Below, piece after piece: positions 22,863 through 35,039 of a stretch of DNA of 64,000 nucleotides (positions within the stretch are counted from its first letter, which is position 1; each line of letters starts with the position of its first letter). The notes beneath the pieces are model-generated. The model did not search any database and was not told where the DNA came from. It saw only the letters and a program-made list of their open reading frames with translations. Position numbers and translations under genes: made by a program. Source of the stretch: Onthophagus taurus (lineage: Eukaryota; Arthropoda; Insecta; Coleoptera; Scarabaeidae); contig NC_091971.1 in the NCBI RefSeq assembly GCF_036711975.1, forward strand, positions 12,407,501 to 12,471,500, in the 5' to 3' direction.

Positions 22863-25800
22863 CTTGAACAAGGTACACAATCCTACTGATTTAGAAAACA
22901 AAATAATAAACACCTATTCCCGCCAAAACAACTGTTTACCCATTGCTATCCCATCGCCTATCAAGCTAACAAAGCTCTTTGAATTGCTCTCAGAAGCAGT
23001 GACATACTCAAGTAACAACATAATACAAAACAAAGTACTCATTAATACCAAATATCTAACAAAATCACGCATTTTGTACTAACTTAATGTATTTAGTATA
23101 TCAAATACATTGAGGTAGCATATATCAACTGTTATAAAGCCGTTTTCTTCGCCTCGAACCTCAACAGAGAATTTATTAGTTAGAGAGTCAGAGTTATCTA
23201 TTAATCCACCACTATTACGTTCAAAAATTACCATACTTAATTGGGAAGGGTTGACGAAGCCCTTGACAAAGTCAAAGAAGATATAAGGCTAAATGATCCA
23301 GTCAGTTCATTAGAGTTAAAGCTATCGTATGTCGATAGTCAAGTATATTATAAGTATCGTCAGTCGACCTACAACACAATAAGTGGCAGACGATGCAATC
23401 TTGAGGGACATCTGACATAACATTTAACAGATCCATCTATGAATATGGAACATCAGTGACATCTAGAAGCACAGTGGTACAGTTGAAGCTAGGACGGAAC
23501 TCAAATTGTTTGGATGAGAGAATGTTATTTTCAGTGATCACCAACAAGATTTTTCAAGATTTTCGATCGAATGGGGAAGATATTAATGGATTTTTAAGAT
23601 TTGAATATCTTGAGATTTATGTATAGCATCTATATAAGCAATCTTTCATTTATTGCAATTAAGAAAGAGTTGTATTACAACACAGTACTAAATTTTTTTT
23701 ATTCATTTTGGGTTTCGGCAGTACTAAGTCTACAGTTTACAAAAGATTTTTTCTGCACTGGTGTGCAACAAATACTTTAGGCACACCATAATCCGGATAA
23801 ATGTATTATGGCAAAAATTATAATCCAAAATTAAAGACACACATTATTTCATAACTAGAAATGGAAGATAGTTCGAAGTGTAGGTGTCAGATGAATAGGT
23901 CAGATGAATTCTAAGTCTAAGTTCTTGTTGAAATGTTCTGAATTTGTATTTGGAAAGAATATATAGATTTTCATTGATTATATTGGTAGTTACCTAAATT
24001 AATTTTAAATCTTAAAGAGTAAAGATCTTTTTATTGAACAAGATTGGAATTTGAGTTAGAAAGGGAAATTAGACAAGCTAATTTGCGGATTTTGAGGTTA
24101 AAACCGAATATGTACCAGGTTAACCCGATCGATTCTATTTGCATTTTGGTGGTTTGACCTTTACTCCCACTCATCGGGGGGGTTTAAAGCCCTACATAGT
24201 TATCAAAAAGCCGATATTCTAAGTTGAACCCGTACAAGATGTTTCTTTTTTGAATCGTCACAAACTCAATAATTACTACTTTAAACAAAGTCCGATGTTT
24301 CAAGGTCGTTTTAAACGTTTAAACGATATTAGTTGTGTATTGTAATGATTATTTGAACTAAATAGGAGTGTATAAAATTATAATTATAATTTGCTGGACA
24401 TTTAAAAATTTAATGTTTCCTGTTTGTATTTATTTAAATTAATATTATTAATAAAAATTACCTTTTTTTTTTGTAAAGTGAGTCTTCTTATTCAAAAAAA
24501 AAACTTTAAACTATATTTATATTTAGATTCCACATTAATATTAATGGTTCACTTAATTTTTTTATCTCGATTAATTCAAAAAAATGTTAATCACAACTAT
24601 AAACCGTACATAATTTTAACTTTGCACTCAACACGTCTATATCGTGTGATTACACGACGCGAACTAAACTTGGTTGGATTTTATTAGAACCCGAGTTTGA
24701 ATTACAACTCGGGATAGGAGAGTTTAAGCAGGTAGGTATTTAACACACAGCCGACGATAACTAAATAAATATTTGCAAAAACCGCTTTTAAACGGTGTTG
24801 CGCCGATTGCATTTTAGTACGAAATTTAAATTTGAAACACCATTTAAATTAAAACTTGAACAAATTCTTTTCGTCGTAATGGAATTTTTAAAATTGTTAT
24901 CGAAAAATTCTCCATAAATAGTTGTTCTTCGTTCAATGTTAACCGGTTAACAAATTCCTCTGTGAAACTTTATCCTTGACGATTTGTTATCGTTTTTAAA
25001 ATTTTTCGTTAGTTTGAGAGAATTAAATGTTGAGCATGCTTAAGGAAAATCGATAAACTCTAAAAGATCATTTATAACCCTCGTTGGTTAAAACCACAAA
25101 AAAGCTGTTATTTTCTTTTGGATCTTTCGCTTCTCTTTTATATACAAAGAACGACAAAAAAACTCTCTACGTTGGCAATTTTTCAAATGACTAAAGGTGG
25201 GATCGTTAATCATATCGTGGATTTAGCTTTTTCTCAACAATTTCTCATTAGGAAAATGCGTTTTTCTTTTTTAATATTGTGTTGATACTTTATTAAAAAT
25301 TTTTCATTCAATTTCTCATTTCATTTTAAAATTACCTAAAATGTACTTACCCCTGGAAGTTGGTAAATAAAAATTTTACATTTTATTTCCGGAAATGCAA
25401 ACGTTACCTTTTTTATCAACAAATCTCTTCGTCTGTTGACCGTCGTGTGGTCGCATCGAGAGCTTTATAGTTGACCGATTCAATCAAAGTTCGTCCCCAA
25501 CGGCGCAGCTTATTTTTTTTATTCCGATTCGTTCCATATTCACAGAACAGAAAAGTTACGGAGTGAATCACCGTTGAATTTGAAATTGAAATTGATCCTT
25601 TTTATATGAACCTTCGTCTCTAGGATTAGTACGGAAAAATAAATTGATTTCAAAAAAAGCTTTTTCTATATAAACTTAAATCGAAAAAAAGTTATCATAA
25701 ATTCATGTTTTTTAAGTTATGCCCAGTGTTATGAAGTTTCTAGTTTTAGTTTTATTTCTACTAATACCGGTCGTGGAAGTCTACTATACATTTGGGCAAT

Positions 25801-25907
25801 AAACTCCTATTCGACCTGATTTTGTCTAATAGGACATTCTTCTTAAGGTTCTGCTAAGTTATTAGCAAATATGGACTTTGAATGTCAAAACTTCCTTGGA
25901 ACATATG
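22863..25907. other. Unassigned stretch, possibly old transposon sequence at its left end
   Basis: An open frame at 22864-23082 (72 codons, ending at 23080) and scattered coding-like pieces to about 23420 follow the right direct repeat; they may be remnants of one larger element, but no domain is recognised. From about 23700 to 25900 there is only AT-rich DNA without arrays or gene evidence. Confidence 0.4.
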
Positions 25908-26438
25908 TACAGGGTGTCCCGTTAAGCGTACGGAGCGGCTGTATCTCAACAACGGTAAGGCCTAGAAGTTTGGGAAAAAATCCTTATAAGCAAAGTGGGC
26001 AAGAGAAATAGCTGGAAATTATTTTGAAGTTCGTAATTCGACCGCTAGGGGGCGTAACTGCCATTGAGAAACATAAAGTTCCCGCTATCTCAGAAACTTA
26101 GACGATGAGCTATAACTTTGACAACATCATTTAATAGCTTGGATAATATCGCATCGCTTTTGTTTTGCGATATTTCTCATATCTGTCATAATAAGGGAGG
26201 GGGAGGCCAATGCGTTTTCATATGTTTACATTTTAATATCTCCTAGACCATTCCACCGATTTGAATGTTTTCGGTGTTGTTTGAAAGAGCATTTTATGCT
26301 CTTTTTAAAGATATTTTCAGTAAGACCGTCTGCTTTAAAACAAATGAGCTAGAGGACGTTATCTGCAGCGATTACATATTTTCGTGATTTTTGAAGAAAA
26401 GTTAAATGGAACGATACTATTTACTTCACAGACCCTTA

Positions 26439-27281
26439 TGCCCGTTTGCACCGTAATACATAAGCATTGCTTAAAGGCTAAGTAATGCTTAAGTAATGAA
26501 TTTGCGTTGCACCGTCAAGTAATCCGTTCTCAAAATCAATAAGACGTTCTCAAATATAAGTATTTGAAATCCAGTGCTTAAGTTGTTCTCAAGCGCATAA
26601 GTCAAATAGACATAACCGCACATAACCTATACGTTAAAAAAGTAATAAAATAAAATAATGGATCTGCAAATTTTCGACGACGATTTAGATGTTTTGGAAA
26701 TAATTGATTTTGGTTTTCCAAAATTAATATACACAAGATCCAATTATTTCCACGAAATGGACGAATATATTTTTTTTAAAAGATTTCGTCTAACAAAACA
26801 AAGTTGTTTGTATGTTCTACGACAAATACAAGAAATTATAGAATTTCCGTCTAATAAGTAAGTAGTATACATTATTTTAAATTATACTTTTACAGGCTGA
26901 ATTTAGATTATTTTAATACTACTTGTTTTGTACAGAAACAACTGTGTGTCTCCAATGAACCAGTTGCTAACAACCCTTAGATTTTACGCTTCTGCTAGCC
27001 ATTTAACTATTGTAGCTGATTTTACCGGGATGCATACTTCAACAGCTAGTAGAATTATATCGCGGGTATCGCGTGCAATTGTTATGCTGAGACCGCAATA
27101 CATAAAAATGCCAAGTAATACCGAAGAAATTCTAGCAGTACAAAACCAGTTTTATGGAATAGCTGCATTCCCCAGGATTATAGGTGCCATTGATTGCAAT
27201 AGACATAAAATTTAAATTCTTCTTAACTATAAGAACTGCTTAACTAAGTTATGCTCAACTATGTAAACGGTGCAACCGGGC
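26439..27281 (+). mobile_element. PIF/Harbinger element nested in the left arm of the mariner-like element
   Basis: Ends TGCCCGTTTGCACCGT (26439) and, inverted, ACGGTGCAACCGGGCA (to 27281) are near-perfect TIRs. The uninterrupted sequence can be read in the right arm of the host element (around 28430-28450), where ACCATTATCACC replaces the junction. The element is inserted after TTA, the Harbinger target, with a mutated copy (TGA) on the right. At about 840 bp it is shorter than an autonomous element. Confidence 0.82.
26658..27212 (+). pseudogene. HARBI1-like nuclease/transposase, N-terminal half only
   Basis: Exon 1 (26658-26857) and exon 2 (26936-27212) join across a 78-bp GT-AG intron (GTAAGTAG to TTTTGTACAG), giving a continuous frame ending NK-NNCVSPMNQ. 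The protein resembles HARBI1: an N-terminal FFKRFRLTKQSCLYVLRQI segment, then LLTTLRFYASASHLTIVAD, GMHTSTASRIISRVSRAI and FPRIIGAIDC, which includes the first catalytic aspartate of the DDE nuclease. The frame stops 8 codons later, so the second and third acidic residues are absent. The truncation coincides with the 3' TIR, so this is an internally deleted copy. Some insects have domesticated HARBI1 genes, but the TIRs here show a transposon. Confidence 0.85.
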
Positions 27282-29188
27282 ATGAGTCACCTTAAAATTT
27301 GCTAAATTTTAGTGAAAACCGCATCTCGATATCGCCACCCGTTCTCGAGTTATAGAAGAAAATGTTAAAAACTCGAGTGCCATCAATCGGATTCAGTTAC
27401 CTCATCGAGAAAAACAAATCACATAACCATGGTAATTGTAAACATGTCATTTACTAACGCAGAAGCGTATGATGATTTATTTTCAATATTTCGAATACGA
27501 TGCAACTGTATGGCAAAAATGTGCAATGCAGTTACGACAAAGAAAGACATTTTTCTCTAGAAGTGTTTTTAAGATTGACTTAGCGATTACGGAAAACTGG
27601 CAACGTGTAGTCCATTCAGACATCTCTATGAATTCGTACATCATATTGGTGCGCAATGTGATCCCACATAATCTGGGAACTCCGAAAACAATTGTCCACA
27701 AGAGTTCTCAAGAGAATAATATCTCCACCACGTTGTTTTACATCAGGCCTAACAGATACCGATTATGATAACAAACTGAACTATTACCACTGACTTTTAA
27801 ATATGATTTGGGCAAATCCAAACCTTTTATCACAAATGCTATGGATGCATGAAGCATCTGTCCACAAGCTGATGTAAACTTGCATAATATACATTCTTGG
27901 TTCGAGCAAAACCCACATTGCTTTCACCCCTTTATCTATTGGGTAGACTAAACAACCTGACTTTTCAAGAAAAACCAATAACCAGGGAAAATATGACAAA
28001 ACACTAAATACCAGTAGAAACGTGTCCAGGGCCGAGACTTAAGCAGCGCTTTTTTTTCGTCGAAACTAGATTAAATAAATGCATCGAGGTTTATGGAAGG
28101 CATTTCGCACATTAGTGAGTTATTTTTGCCAAAAATTTAAGTTATTCTAAGTGTTTTGGTTTATTTTGTTTTATTATCATTGTTGATGTTTCATTGATCC
28201 GTTGGCTTTTAAACACGTCTCAAAAGTAGTTTTGAAGCAGTTCTAAGCTTGGATAAAGTGTGAAGGAAGGTTCTAGATAATAAAATTTTTGTTCTGTCTT
28301 ATTTGTTTCCTAAGGTAACTTGATCCGATTAAGATATACGAATTTTTAACATTTTCTTCTATAATTCAAGAATGGATGGAGATATCGAGATGCGGTTTTC
28401 ACTAATGTTTAGCGAATTTTATGGTGATAATGGTCTGTGAAGTAAATAGTACCGTTCCATTTAACTTTTTTTCAAAAATCACAAAAATATGTAACCGCTG
28501 CAGATAACGACCTCTAGCTTATTTGTTTTAAACCAAGCGGTCTTACTGAAAATATCTTTTAAAAGGGCATGAAATGCTCTTTCAAACAAGACCAAAAATA
28601 TTAAAATCGGTTGAATGGTCCAGGAGATATTAAAATGTAAACATTTGAAAACGCATCGGCCTCCCCCTCCCTTATTATGACAGATATGAGAAATATCGCA
28701 AAACAAAAGCGATGCGGTATTATCCAAGCTACTAAATGATGTTGTCAAAGTTATAGCTCATCGTCTAACTTTCTGAGATAGCGGGAATTTTATGTTTCTC
28801 TATGGCAGTTACGCCCCCTAGCGGTCGAATTTCGAACTTCAAAATAATTTCCAGGTATTTCTCTTGCCCACTTTGCTTATAAGGATTTTTTTCCCAAACC
28901 TCTAGGCCTTACTGTTGTTGAGATACAGCCGCTCCGTACGCTTAACGGGACACCCTGTATATTTGTCTGCATGGTGGTTCAAAACAACCAAGTTTCATAA
29001 CAAGTTATCGTATTGTCTTGGTAATGCTTGTATTGTCTTTCATTTAGAAGTATTCGCCACTGACATGGGTGTAACAAAAATGTTTATATGATTTTTCTCG
29101 AGAGAAGAACTGGAAGATGGCCTGAGACTAAAATCAGTTAAATGGAGGAAATGCTTTAACTTGCTCAAAAATTTTTATTTAATATTAA

Positions 29189-29227
29189 GTCGCATCGATT
29201 TCGGGAAACACTCCCATCATCAGCGAC
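29189..29227 (-). ncRNA. Hammerhead-ribozyme-like motif (HHR3), probably inactive
   Basis: On the minus strand GTCG, CTGATGA (29223-29217), a stem II GGGA/TCCC with a small loop, GAAA (29202-29199), the palindrome TCGA, TG and CGAC follow in order. Stem I (GTCG with CGAC) is perfect. The residue at the cleavage position is G, where hammerheads need A, C or U, so this copy is predicted not to cleave. No other Penelope-like sequence is seen directly beside it. Confidence 0.5.
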
Positions 29228-29399
29228 AAGTGTCAATAAGGGTAATCATGAGATACAGGAACATCCATAATTAAAATAAAAACTTTTGATTCACAGTACA
29301 ACGTTGTACTGGTTGGGGTAGACCATCATACCATACAATGGTAAGCAAGAAGAATCAAAATATCATGACTGGCACCTAGAAAAACATTCTATAGCGATA

Positions 29400-29960
29400 A
29401 AGGCGATGTTACACTTCTGCCTTTCAATTTGGATGAAGCAATGAAATTGAATCATGTAAACATAAAAGTGAATCGTTCAATGTGATTGTGCAATCGCTTT
29501 GAAAGAATCAGGCTGGTTTAATATTTTCACTTTTGAAGTGAATTGCGGTTCATCTTTCAACGCAAATGAAAGTGAATTGAACGTGTAAACACATGTACTC
29601 TTACATCGGGCCGTAATCTGCCATAAAAATTACAAAATGTTATAGTTCAGGAACGACTACAGTCCATTACAAGCTCCCCCACTACAAGTTCTCCATTAAA
29701 TTCACAGTCTACATATGATTTTGTAGATACAAATATTCAATCTGCAATGTTCAACATGTTCATGATCTTAAACATCTTGGTCCGTGAACTCACCAGACTA
29801 TATTATTGAAGAACAATTTGAAACATTAACTCAAAATTCGCCGACTTATCACACTCAGCCTACTACTCAAACACATACACAACAGTTTGACCAATATATT
29901 GAAAATAATACGTCGGACGTGCCGCAATCAGCTATAAAATGCATCCTGTAGATTCTGTAC
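29400..29960 (+). mobile_element. Degenerate DNA-transposon remnant, unclassified
   Basis: GTTACACTT and CGTGTAAACAC blocks with repeated AAGTGAAT sub-terminal motifs lie at 29409-29600. A broken, serine/threonine/glutamine-rich coding-like stretch follows to about 29960 (SPTYHTQPTTQTHTQQF). This layout would suit a PIF- or hAT-related element with a second, DNA-binding ORF, but no conserved domain is visible. Sequence to 30390 shows further short coding-like pieces without motifs. Confidence 0.35.
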
Positions 29961-30389
29961 AATGTTAATAAGAAATAAAATAAAAATAAAAGATAACAAA
30001 TATACTGATTACCTTGATGTAATCTCGTAGTGATATCCAGATAGCTTCACATACTTTTAGGATAAAAGAAGAAATTGTGCATTAGGGTACTCTGTATAAT
30101 TGTTCCAATGATCCAAAACAATCACCAGTAGCAAGATGTTTGAGGACAATTTGCAATTTTATTCGTGCTGGTAAAGCATCTCTCATCACTGTATCACTTA
30201 TATGAATCTGGATCCTCTTCTGCCAATTCTCTCACTACACAGTTTGAAGCTCTCAAAGTCTGTCTTCTTAATATCCCCAACGCCTTCTATTTCTTTGCTT
30301 CTTTTTTGTTAACTCCTTAATTAAATGATCACAAATTAGGGTTATTCCTAACCGTACGACCTGATTCGACAACATCTTCCACCCAAAGT

Positions 30390-30575
30390 GAGTTGAATAG
30401 TTCATTTTGATGGATAGACAGCATATCTTTTGGTTGAATTTGGTTGAACCGTGTAATATCGTCATAAGGGGTAAGAAATGGTGCTGGTGTCTATTCGTAA
30501 GGATAATTGATATGGCTGTTATAAACACCTTCTTCCTATATAGAAAAATCTATGGAACTAAGCCAATTTCAACAT
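30390..30575 (+). pseudogene. piggyBac-like transposase C-terminal fragment
   Basis: Contains MDRQ, then IRGKKWCWCLFVRIIDMAVI and NTFFLYRKI, matching the late part of piggyBac transposases (a GVDLMDR..Y..GIRGKKW motif followed by a W.LF...D.A..NAW.LY pattern). Only this end is present, and it stops shortly before the conserved terminus block at about 30583. It differs clearly from the piggyBac copy at 35040-36760. Confidence 0.65.
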
Positions 30576-30582
30576 TTGGGCT

Positions 30583-30652
30583 AAACCCGAATGTTTATAG
30601 TTCTAGATCTAGTATTAGTTCTACTTTTCGATCACGTGCTGAAGTCCAAAGA
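30583..30652 (-). repeat. Inverted copy of the 37763-37835 terminus segment
   Basis: About 70 bp running from GCTAAACCCGAATGTTTATA through TTCTAGATCTAGTATTAG to CACGTGCTGAAGTCCAAAG is the reverse complement, with few changes, of 37763-37835 just left of satellite A2. Two such copies in opposite orientation 7.2 kb apart could be the ends of one large element (30583-37835) or two separate insertions. Confidence 0.65.
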
Positions 30653-30753
30653 ATGTCAAACCACATACCTCATGAGAACAAGTTTCTCTAAGATGTCGCA
30701 ATAATTGTACTTGTAGCTATTAACCCTGATTTTCCAAATTAAATTTTAATATA

Positions 30754-31689
30754 CAGGCTGTGTCAAATGTCTGAAATATAACCAATAACTTCGCCGTTTG
30801 TGGTTTTAAAGAAAAATGTTTCAAATAAAAAATTCTTTATTAATTGTGGCGCATTTTACATCGATTTTGGTTGTTTAGATTGTTTTTTGTTTCGTTACTA
30901 TGGCAACCAACATTGTTATTTTAAATGGGATGCATATGATTTTTTGCATATTTAAAAATTCTTTGAAAATATTAAATAGCAAATTACAAACAAAGCGGGC
31001 GCCGAAATAACGCCGTTGACAGCTTTAATTGTGAAAAAATTGACAGTTTAAAGAAATATGGCGCAATTAAGCGAACAAAGAATCCAAATATTAATGATGT
31101 ATGGGTACGGTGATGGAAAACGCACTCAAAGTGAAGTTTGTACATTGTTCAATAATATTTACCCGGATACACAATTACAGTATCCAAAATATTAAAAGAA
31201 TTCTTTAATACCGGAAGCGTTAAAAATCTTCTAAAAGTGAACGGCCGAAGACAGCTACCAATGATGAAACTACGTTAAATGTAGTACCCATACATTATTA
31301 ATTATTTATAATTGTTGAAACTGTCATTTTTTTGACATTTAAAGCTGTCAACGGCGTTATTTCGGCACCTACTTTGATTGTAATTTGCTGATAATATCTT
31401 CAAAAAACGCATTTTTTCTCGGTTTTTTTCTTATAAAACCATACGATTTGATATGTTCATTGCATAGAGGGATTTATCCTCTATCAAAATATGCAAAAAA
31501 AAACATATGCATCCCACTTAAAATAACAATATTGGTTGCCATAGCAACGAAACAAAAAACAATACAAACAAGCAAATATCGCCAAAAAGTGCGCCATGAT
31601 TAATAAAGAAACTTGTATTTGAAACATTTTTCTTTAAAACCATAAATTACGAAGTTGTTGGCTATATTCCAGACATTTGACACACCCTG
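30754..31689 (+). mobile_element. Mariner-like element with about 350-bp TIRs and a broken HTH gene
   Basis: CAGGCTGTGTCAAATGTCTG (30754) pairs with the inverted right end CAGACATTTGACACACCCTG (to 31689). TA flanks both sides. The arms are about 350 bp and extend into the coding start. From about 31059 the plus strand encodes MAQLSEQRIQILMMYGYGDG and, after a frameshift near 31165, TITVSKILKEFFNTGSVKNL. This is the DUF4817-type helix-turn-helix of long-TIR insect Tc1/mariner relatives. The catalytic part is absent, so this is a deleted copy. Confidence 0.82.
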
Positions 31690-31974
31690 TATATCAATGC
31701 ACAAAAAAGCAGGTATAATAACCATAACTATTTCGCACTAACTGTTAATGTACTTAGGCATGAAGTAATGCGAAACATTGTTTTTTTCTTGTTATCATTG
31801 TTTTTTAAAAATTTCTTATAAATCCAAGAGATATACTCTCTACCTATGTTGCTTTCTCAAGAGTTACGTTGAGATATAGGTGGAGAAAAAAGAGAGTAAA
31901 AAAATAAAACTTTGGTTAAGAGAGAAGGTGATTCTGATACTAAAGCAATTTAAAACCTACAGTTAAAACAGTCA

Positions 31975-32300
31975 GGTAACATCTAATCTTTTGCAAGCAA
32001 GAGGAATGCTTTGCTATCAATATTTATTCTTCTGCAAGTAATATCTAAGCACCTACAAGCAGTATCTAATCATGTACAAGTAGTATCCATGCTTATTAAT
32101 TATGAAATAAATTCAATAAAACGCTTATAAACATTGTTTTGCAAAAACGGCAAAACAAGTCTATATTCATTTTTCAAAACACACATTTTGAGCCCATATT
32201 CACTTCCCGATAGTCATTTGTTATTATAATTATTATAAATAACAATGCTACAAGAATGTTATGTTAAACTACCATGTTTTGGTAAATGTTATTATATTTC
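31975..32300. repeat. Dispersed repeat G, copy 1
   Basis: TCTGCAAGTAATATCTAAGC and AAGCAGTATCTAATC-type units, then a block with AATTCAATAAAACGCTTATA, GCAAAAACGGCAAAACAAGT and CACTTCCCGATAGTCATTTG, recur at 36845-37250 in the same order. The end block (GTTAAACTACCATGTTTTGG) recurs inverted at about 39995-40040. The element is unclassified and has no coding sequence. Confidence 0.6.
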
Positions 32301-33816
32301 TTAATACTGTTTTGTTCTGAGTCGAAATTGAGTGCTTTATGTTTGGTATTGTGATAATTTGTGTATTTGTCTTTCGAAAATGAATAAAAATACTTTAATT
32401 AAATACAATAAATAAATAACAATCTTTAAACATCATTTAAGTTAATCTATAACTTTCAGCTCTAAAACTTCTTAAATAAATTGATTCTTTTTGATTCGCT
32501 CTGGATTACATACGAGGTAAGTGAGTTATTTTTTTAGAAATGGTATATCGAAAATAAAAAAAAAATCTTAACTTCTTTGGTTTTACAAATGTTGGTGGAA
32601 TTGATTGAAATCTTAATTCCTCCCTGGTTTGAGCTGCTCCTTTTTCCCTCTTGGTGGAATGTGCTGGTACCCCCTTGGTGGCTTTCCGGAAAAACTATTC
32701 CGATGTCTTCTTTCCCAGGTTGGTTATCGTACTCTTCTTAATTAATTTTAGCTTCTTTTCTTCTCCCTCAATTGTGAATTTCTTTGGTTATGTTTTTTCT
32801 TCAGAAATTTATCTTCGTAGGATTTCACGAGCCTTTCAAAATAGATGTTTACCCAATGATGATCAAGAAGCGAATTCTCGCGTCCTCGTTATTCATTTTT
32901 CACCCTATTTTCGGCAAAAATTCTCTTTTTTGTCCATCACCCTCTTTGATACCACAAGATAAAGTGTAAAAAATTTGTATTTCTGAGCGCCATCTCTTAT
33001 TGACATTTGGTTTTTCTTCAAAATTTTTAAAAATTACTTTTTAAATAAACTATATTTATTGAAATCCTTCAATGTCTGAATACTCTGAATTATTTCATTC
33101 CCCTTTGACACAATTTTTCACATTAATTCTTCTTTCATTCCAAAATTTATATTCCGTTTCTTTCAAAATCTTCACATTTTTAATTTTCAACATTTCGGTT
33201 TTAAACTGATTAAAATCTGATGTAATTCATTATAGCTTTATGTTTTTAGGCATTTCAAGAAGTTTTTTGGCTGTAATCACCCATAAATTGAATACTTTGG
33301 ATTTGGAGGTTATGTTTCGTTTTTTTGTGGCCTCTTTTTTTTTAACTATGTAAATACAAGAGTATTTCTTAATCTACGACGGAAATACGAACGGATTTAT
33401 CATTGATTAAAACATTTTTACAAATAACGATGAAATCAATGAGAACTATAACAAACTTTTATGAAATTTTTCCACGATCAGCTTTAACTATCCTCGGTAT
33501 ATCAACTTTGATATCAATACGTGAGTTGTTCTTTATATTTTAATTATAATATTAATTTGAATGGTAAGATCACTGATTTTATTGTTGTTTTTATCTGATT
33601 GAATTGTATTTATCTATTTTTTAGATTTGAAGAAGTACTAATAAACTCTCTAGGCTCTCGATTTACAAGGATTTTTCTACGGAATGTCATTATTTCCTCT
33701 TTATTGTAATTATTTCTTATAACAAAACTATTGTTTATTAATTAATTCATAAAATTATGAGTGGAACCCAATATTATTACAGTATCATATAAAAACGACA
33801 ACTAATAGTTTATATG
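32301..33816. other. AT-rich stretch without recognisable gene
   Basis: The only long open frame (32651-32962) encodes a phenylalanine- and serine-rich peptide with no motif and a second overlapping frame of the same quality; I consider it chance. Nothing else is seen. Confidence 0.5.
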
Positions 33817-33818
33817 TA

Positions 33819-33936
33819 CAGTGTGTTAATTTAATTATCGTACGTCATAATTGCAAGTATGCAACCAATATCACAGTATAGGTATACAATACGCAAATCG
33901 CGTGTTATAAAATGTTATAAATTAATTAACACACTG
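33819..33936. mobile_element. 118-bp MITE with CAGTGTGTTAATT ends and TA target duplication
   Basis: CAGTGTGTTAAT at the left and its inverted copy ATTAACACACTG at the right are each flanked by TA, the Tc1/mariner signature. There is no coding capacity and the interior is AT-rich. Confidence 0.75.
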
Positions 33937-35030
33937 TATATTAAGATAATGTTTAATGGATTAATAATCTAGGTTAGCAAGTTAGATATAAATTTTTTTT
34001 ATTCCAACTGTGTAACTTTCCTAATTATAAAGTTTTATGGGGGTACAGGACCCATCCCTGTTGCTACACCAACCTACAACATTTCTCCATTTGAAATTCA
34101 TAGCGGACTCTGTGAGATTTGAAACCGGAATATCTAACTCATTGTAACTGTCAGGTTTAATAAAACGGAGAGTTTCCTCAACTGTATAAACTGAATAACA
34201 TAACCATTTAACTCAATTACATGTCTATAACATGTAATAAACGTAGTCGTAAACACTGTAATAATCAAGTTTAGCAATCTTAACCTGTCATTATAATAAT
34301 TAAAATCTTTAATAAACAAAAATTTTAATTATTTGTTTAGATAAATGTTATGTCAACTTCATTCAATTTTTTATCTTCGATTTAACAGTACTTTCGATAT
34401 CAATCCGGTTATATATTGAACCATCACGCGCACGCAAAGCGTTCAAATGCGAACATAAAGCGTTCCGAAATTGAATGTTTTCCCGCGTTTTGATCAAAGG
34501 GCCACCCATCGTTCGCAATTGTTACGGACGTTTAAAAAAAGTTTTTTCCCAAAAACATTTTAAGCCGACATTCAATAGTTTTCAAAATTTAACGAATACG
34601 TTTCAATATTACCGTCAATGTGTGTCATAGAGATATCGACATGAATAGCTTTCAATTATCGATTTTAAATAAAGTTCGAACATTTTGTATCTACTGAATA
34701 TTTAATGAAAGAATAAATGTTGTATTTTTGTTTTGTTTGTTGATTTACTTTTTTTTTAATAATACGAAAAGTAAAGAGGATTTCGCGAACTTCCCTTACG
34801 ATTATTATACGTCCTAAAATTCAATCTGAAGCCAACGAGAATTTCATTTCCTATTTCCGTGGCTACTGAAAGGTCTTCCATATGACTTCTATATCCATAG
34901 AAATTTGTATGCATTCGTTTTCAGATTTACGTGAATTTGTTTCGAAAATATACCAAGAGTTACAGAAAATTCAATAAGAAACAATTTTTCATCTTAAATA
35001 CCCTAAGTTTCTAAGATACTGGGTTTTACA
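33937..35030. other. Unique stretch without recognisable gene
   Basis: No array, RNA gene or coding segment is supported. The minus-strand frame at 34134-34319 has no recognisable feature. Confidence 0.45.
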
Positions 35031-35039
35031 ATTAAGTTT

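Larger units (their letters stand above)
25910..28957 (+). mobile_element. Long-TIR Tc1/mariner-like element (CAGGGTGTCCC ends), degenerate
   Basis: The left end CAGGGTGTCCCGTTAAGCG (25910) and the right end, its reverse complement (to 28957), are flanked by TA on both sides, the Tc1/mariner target duplication. The inverted arms are very long: about 670 bp each once the nested Harbinger insertion at 26439-27281 is removed from the left arm. The interior keeps a start MSFTNAEAYDD (about 27447) matching the N-terminal helix-turn-helix (DUF4817-type) of such transposases, ITENWQRV-like HTH remnants in shifted frames (27590-27630), and a C-terminal NKCIEVYGRHFAH tail (28075-28111). The DDE core is missing and the coding frame is broken. 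Confidence 0.8.

Noticed and set aside
32651..32962. 103-codon open frame as a gene
   Set aside because: Low-complexity Phe/Ser/Leu composition, no splice or start context and an equally good overlapping frame.
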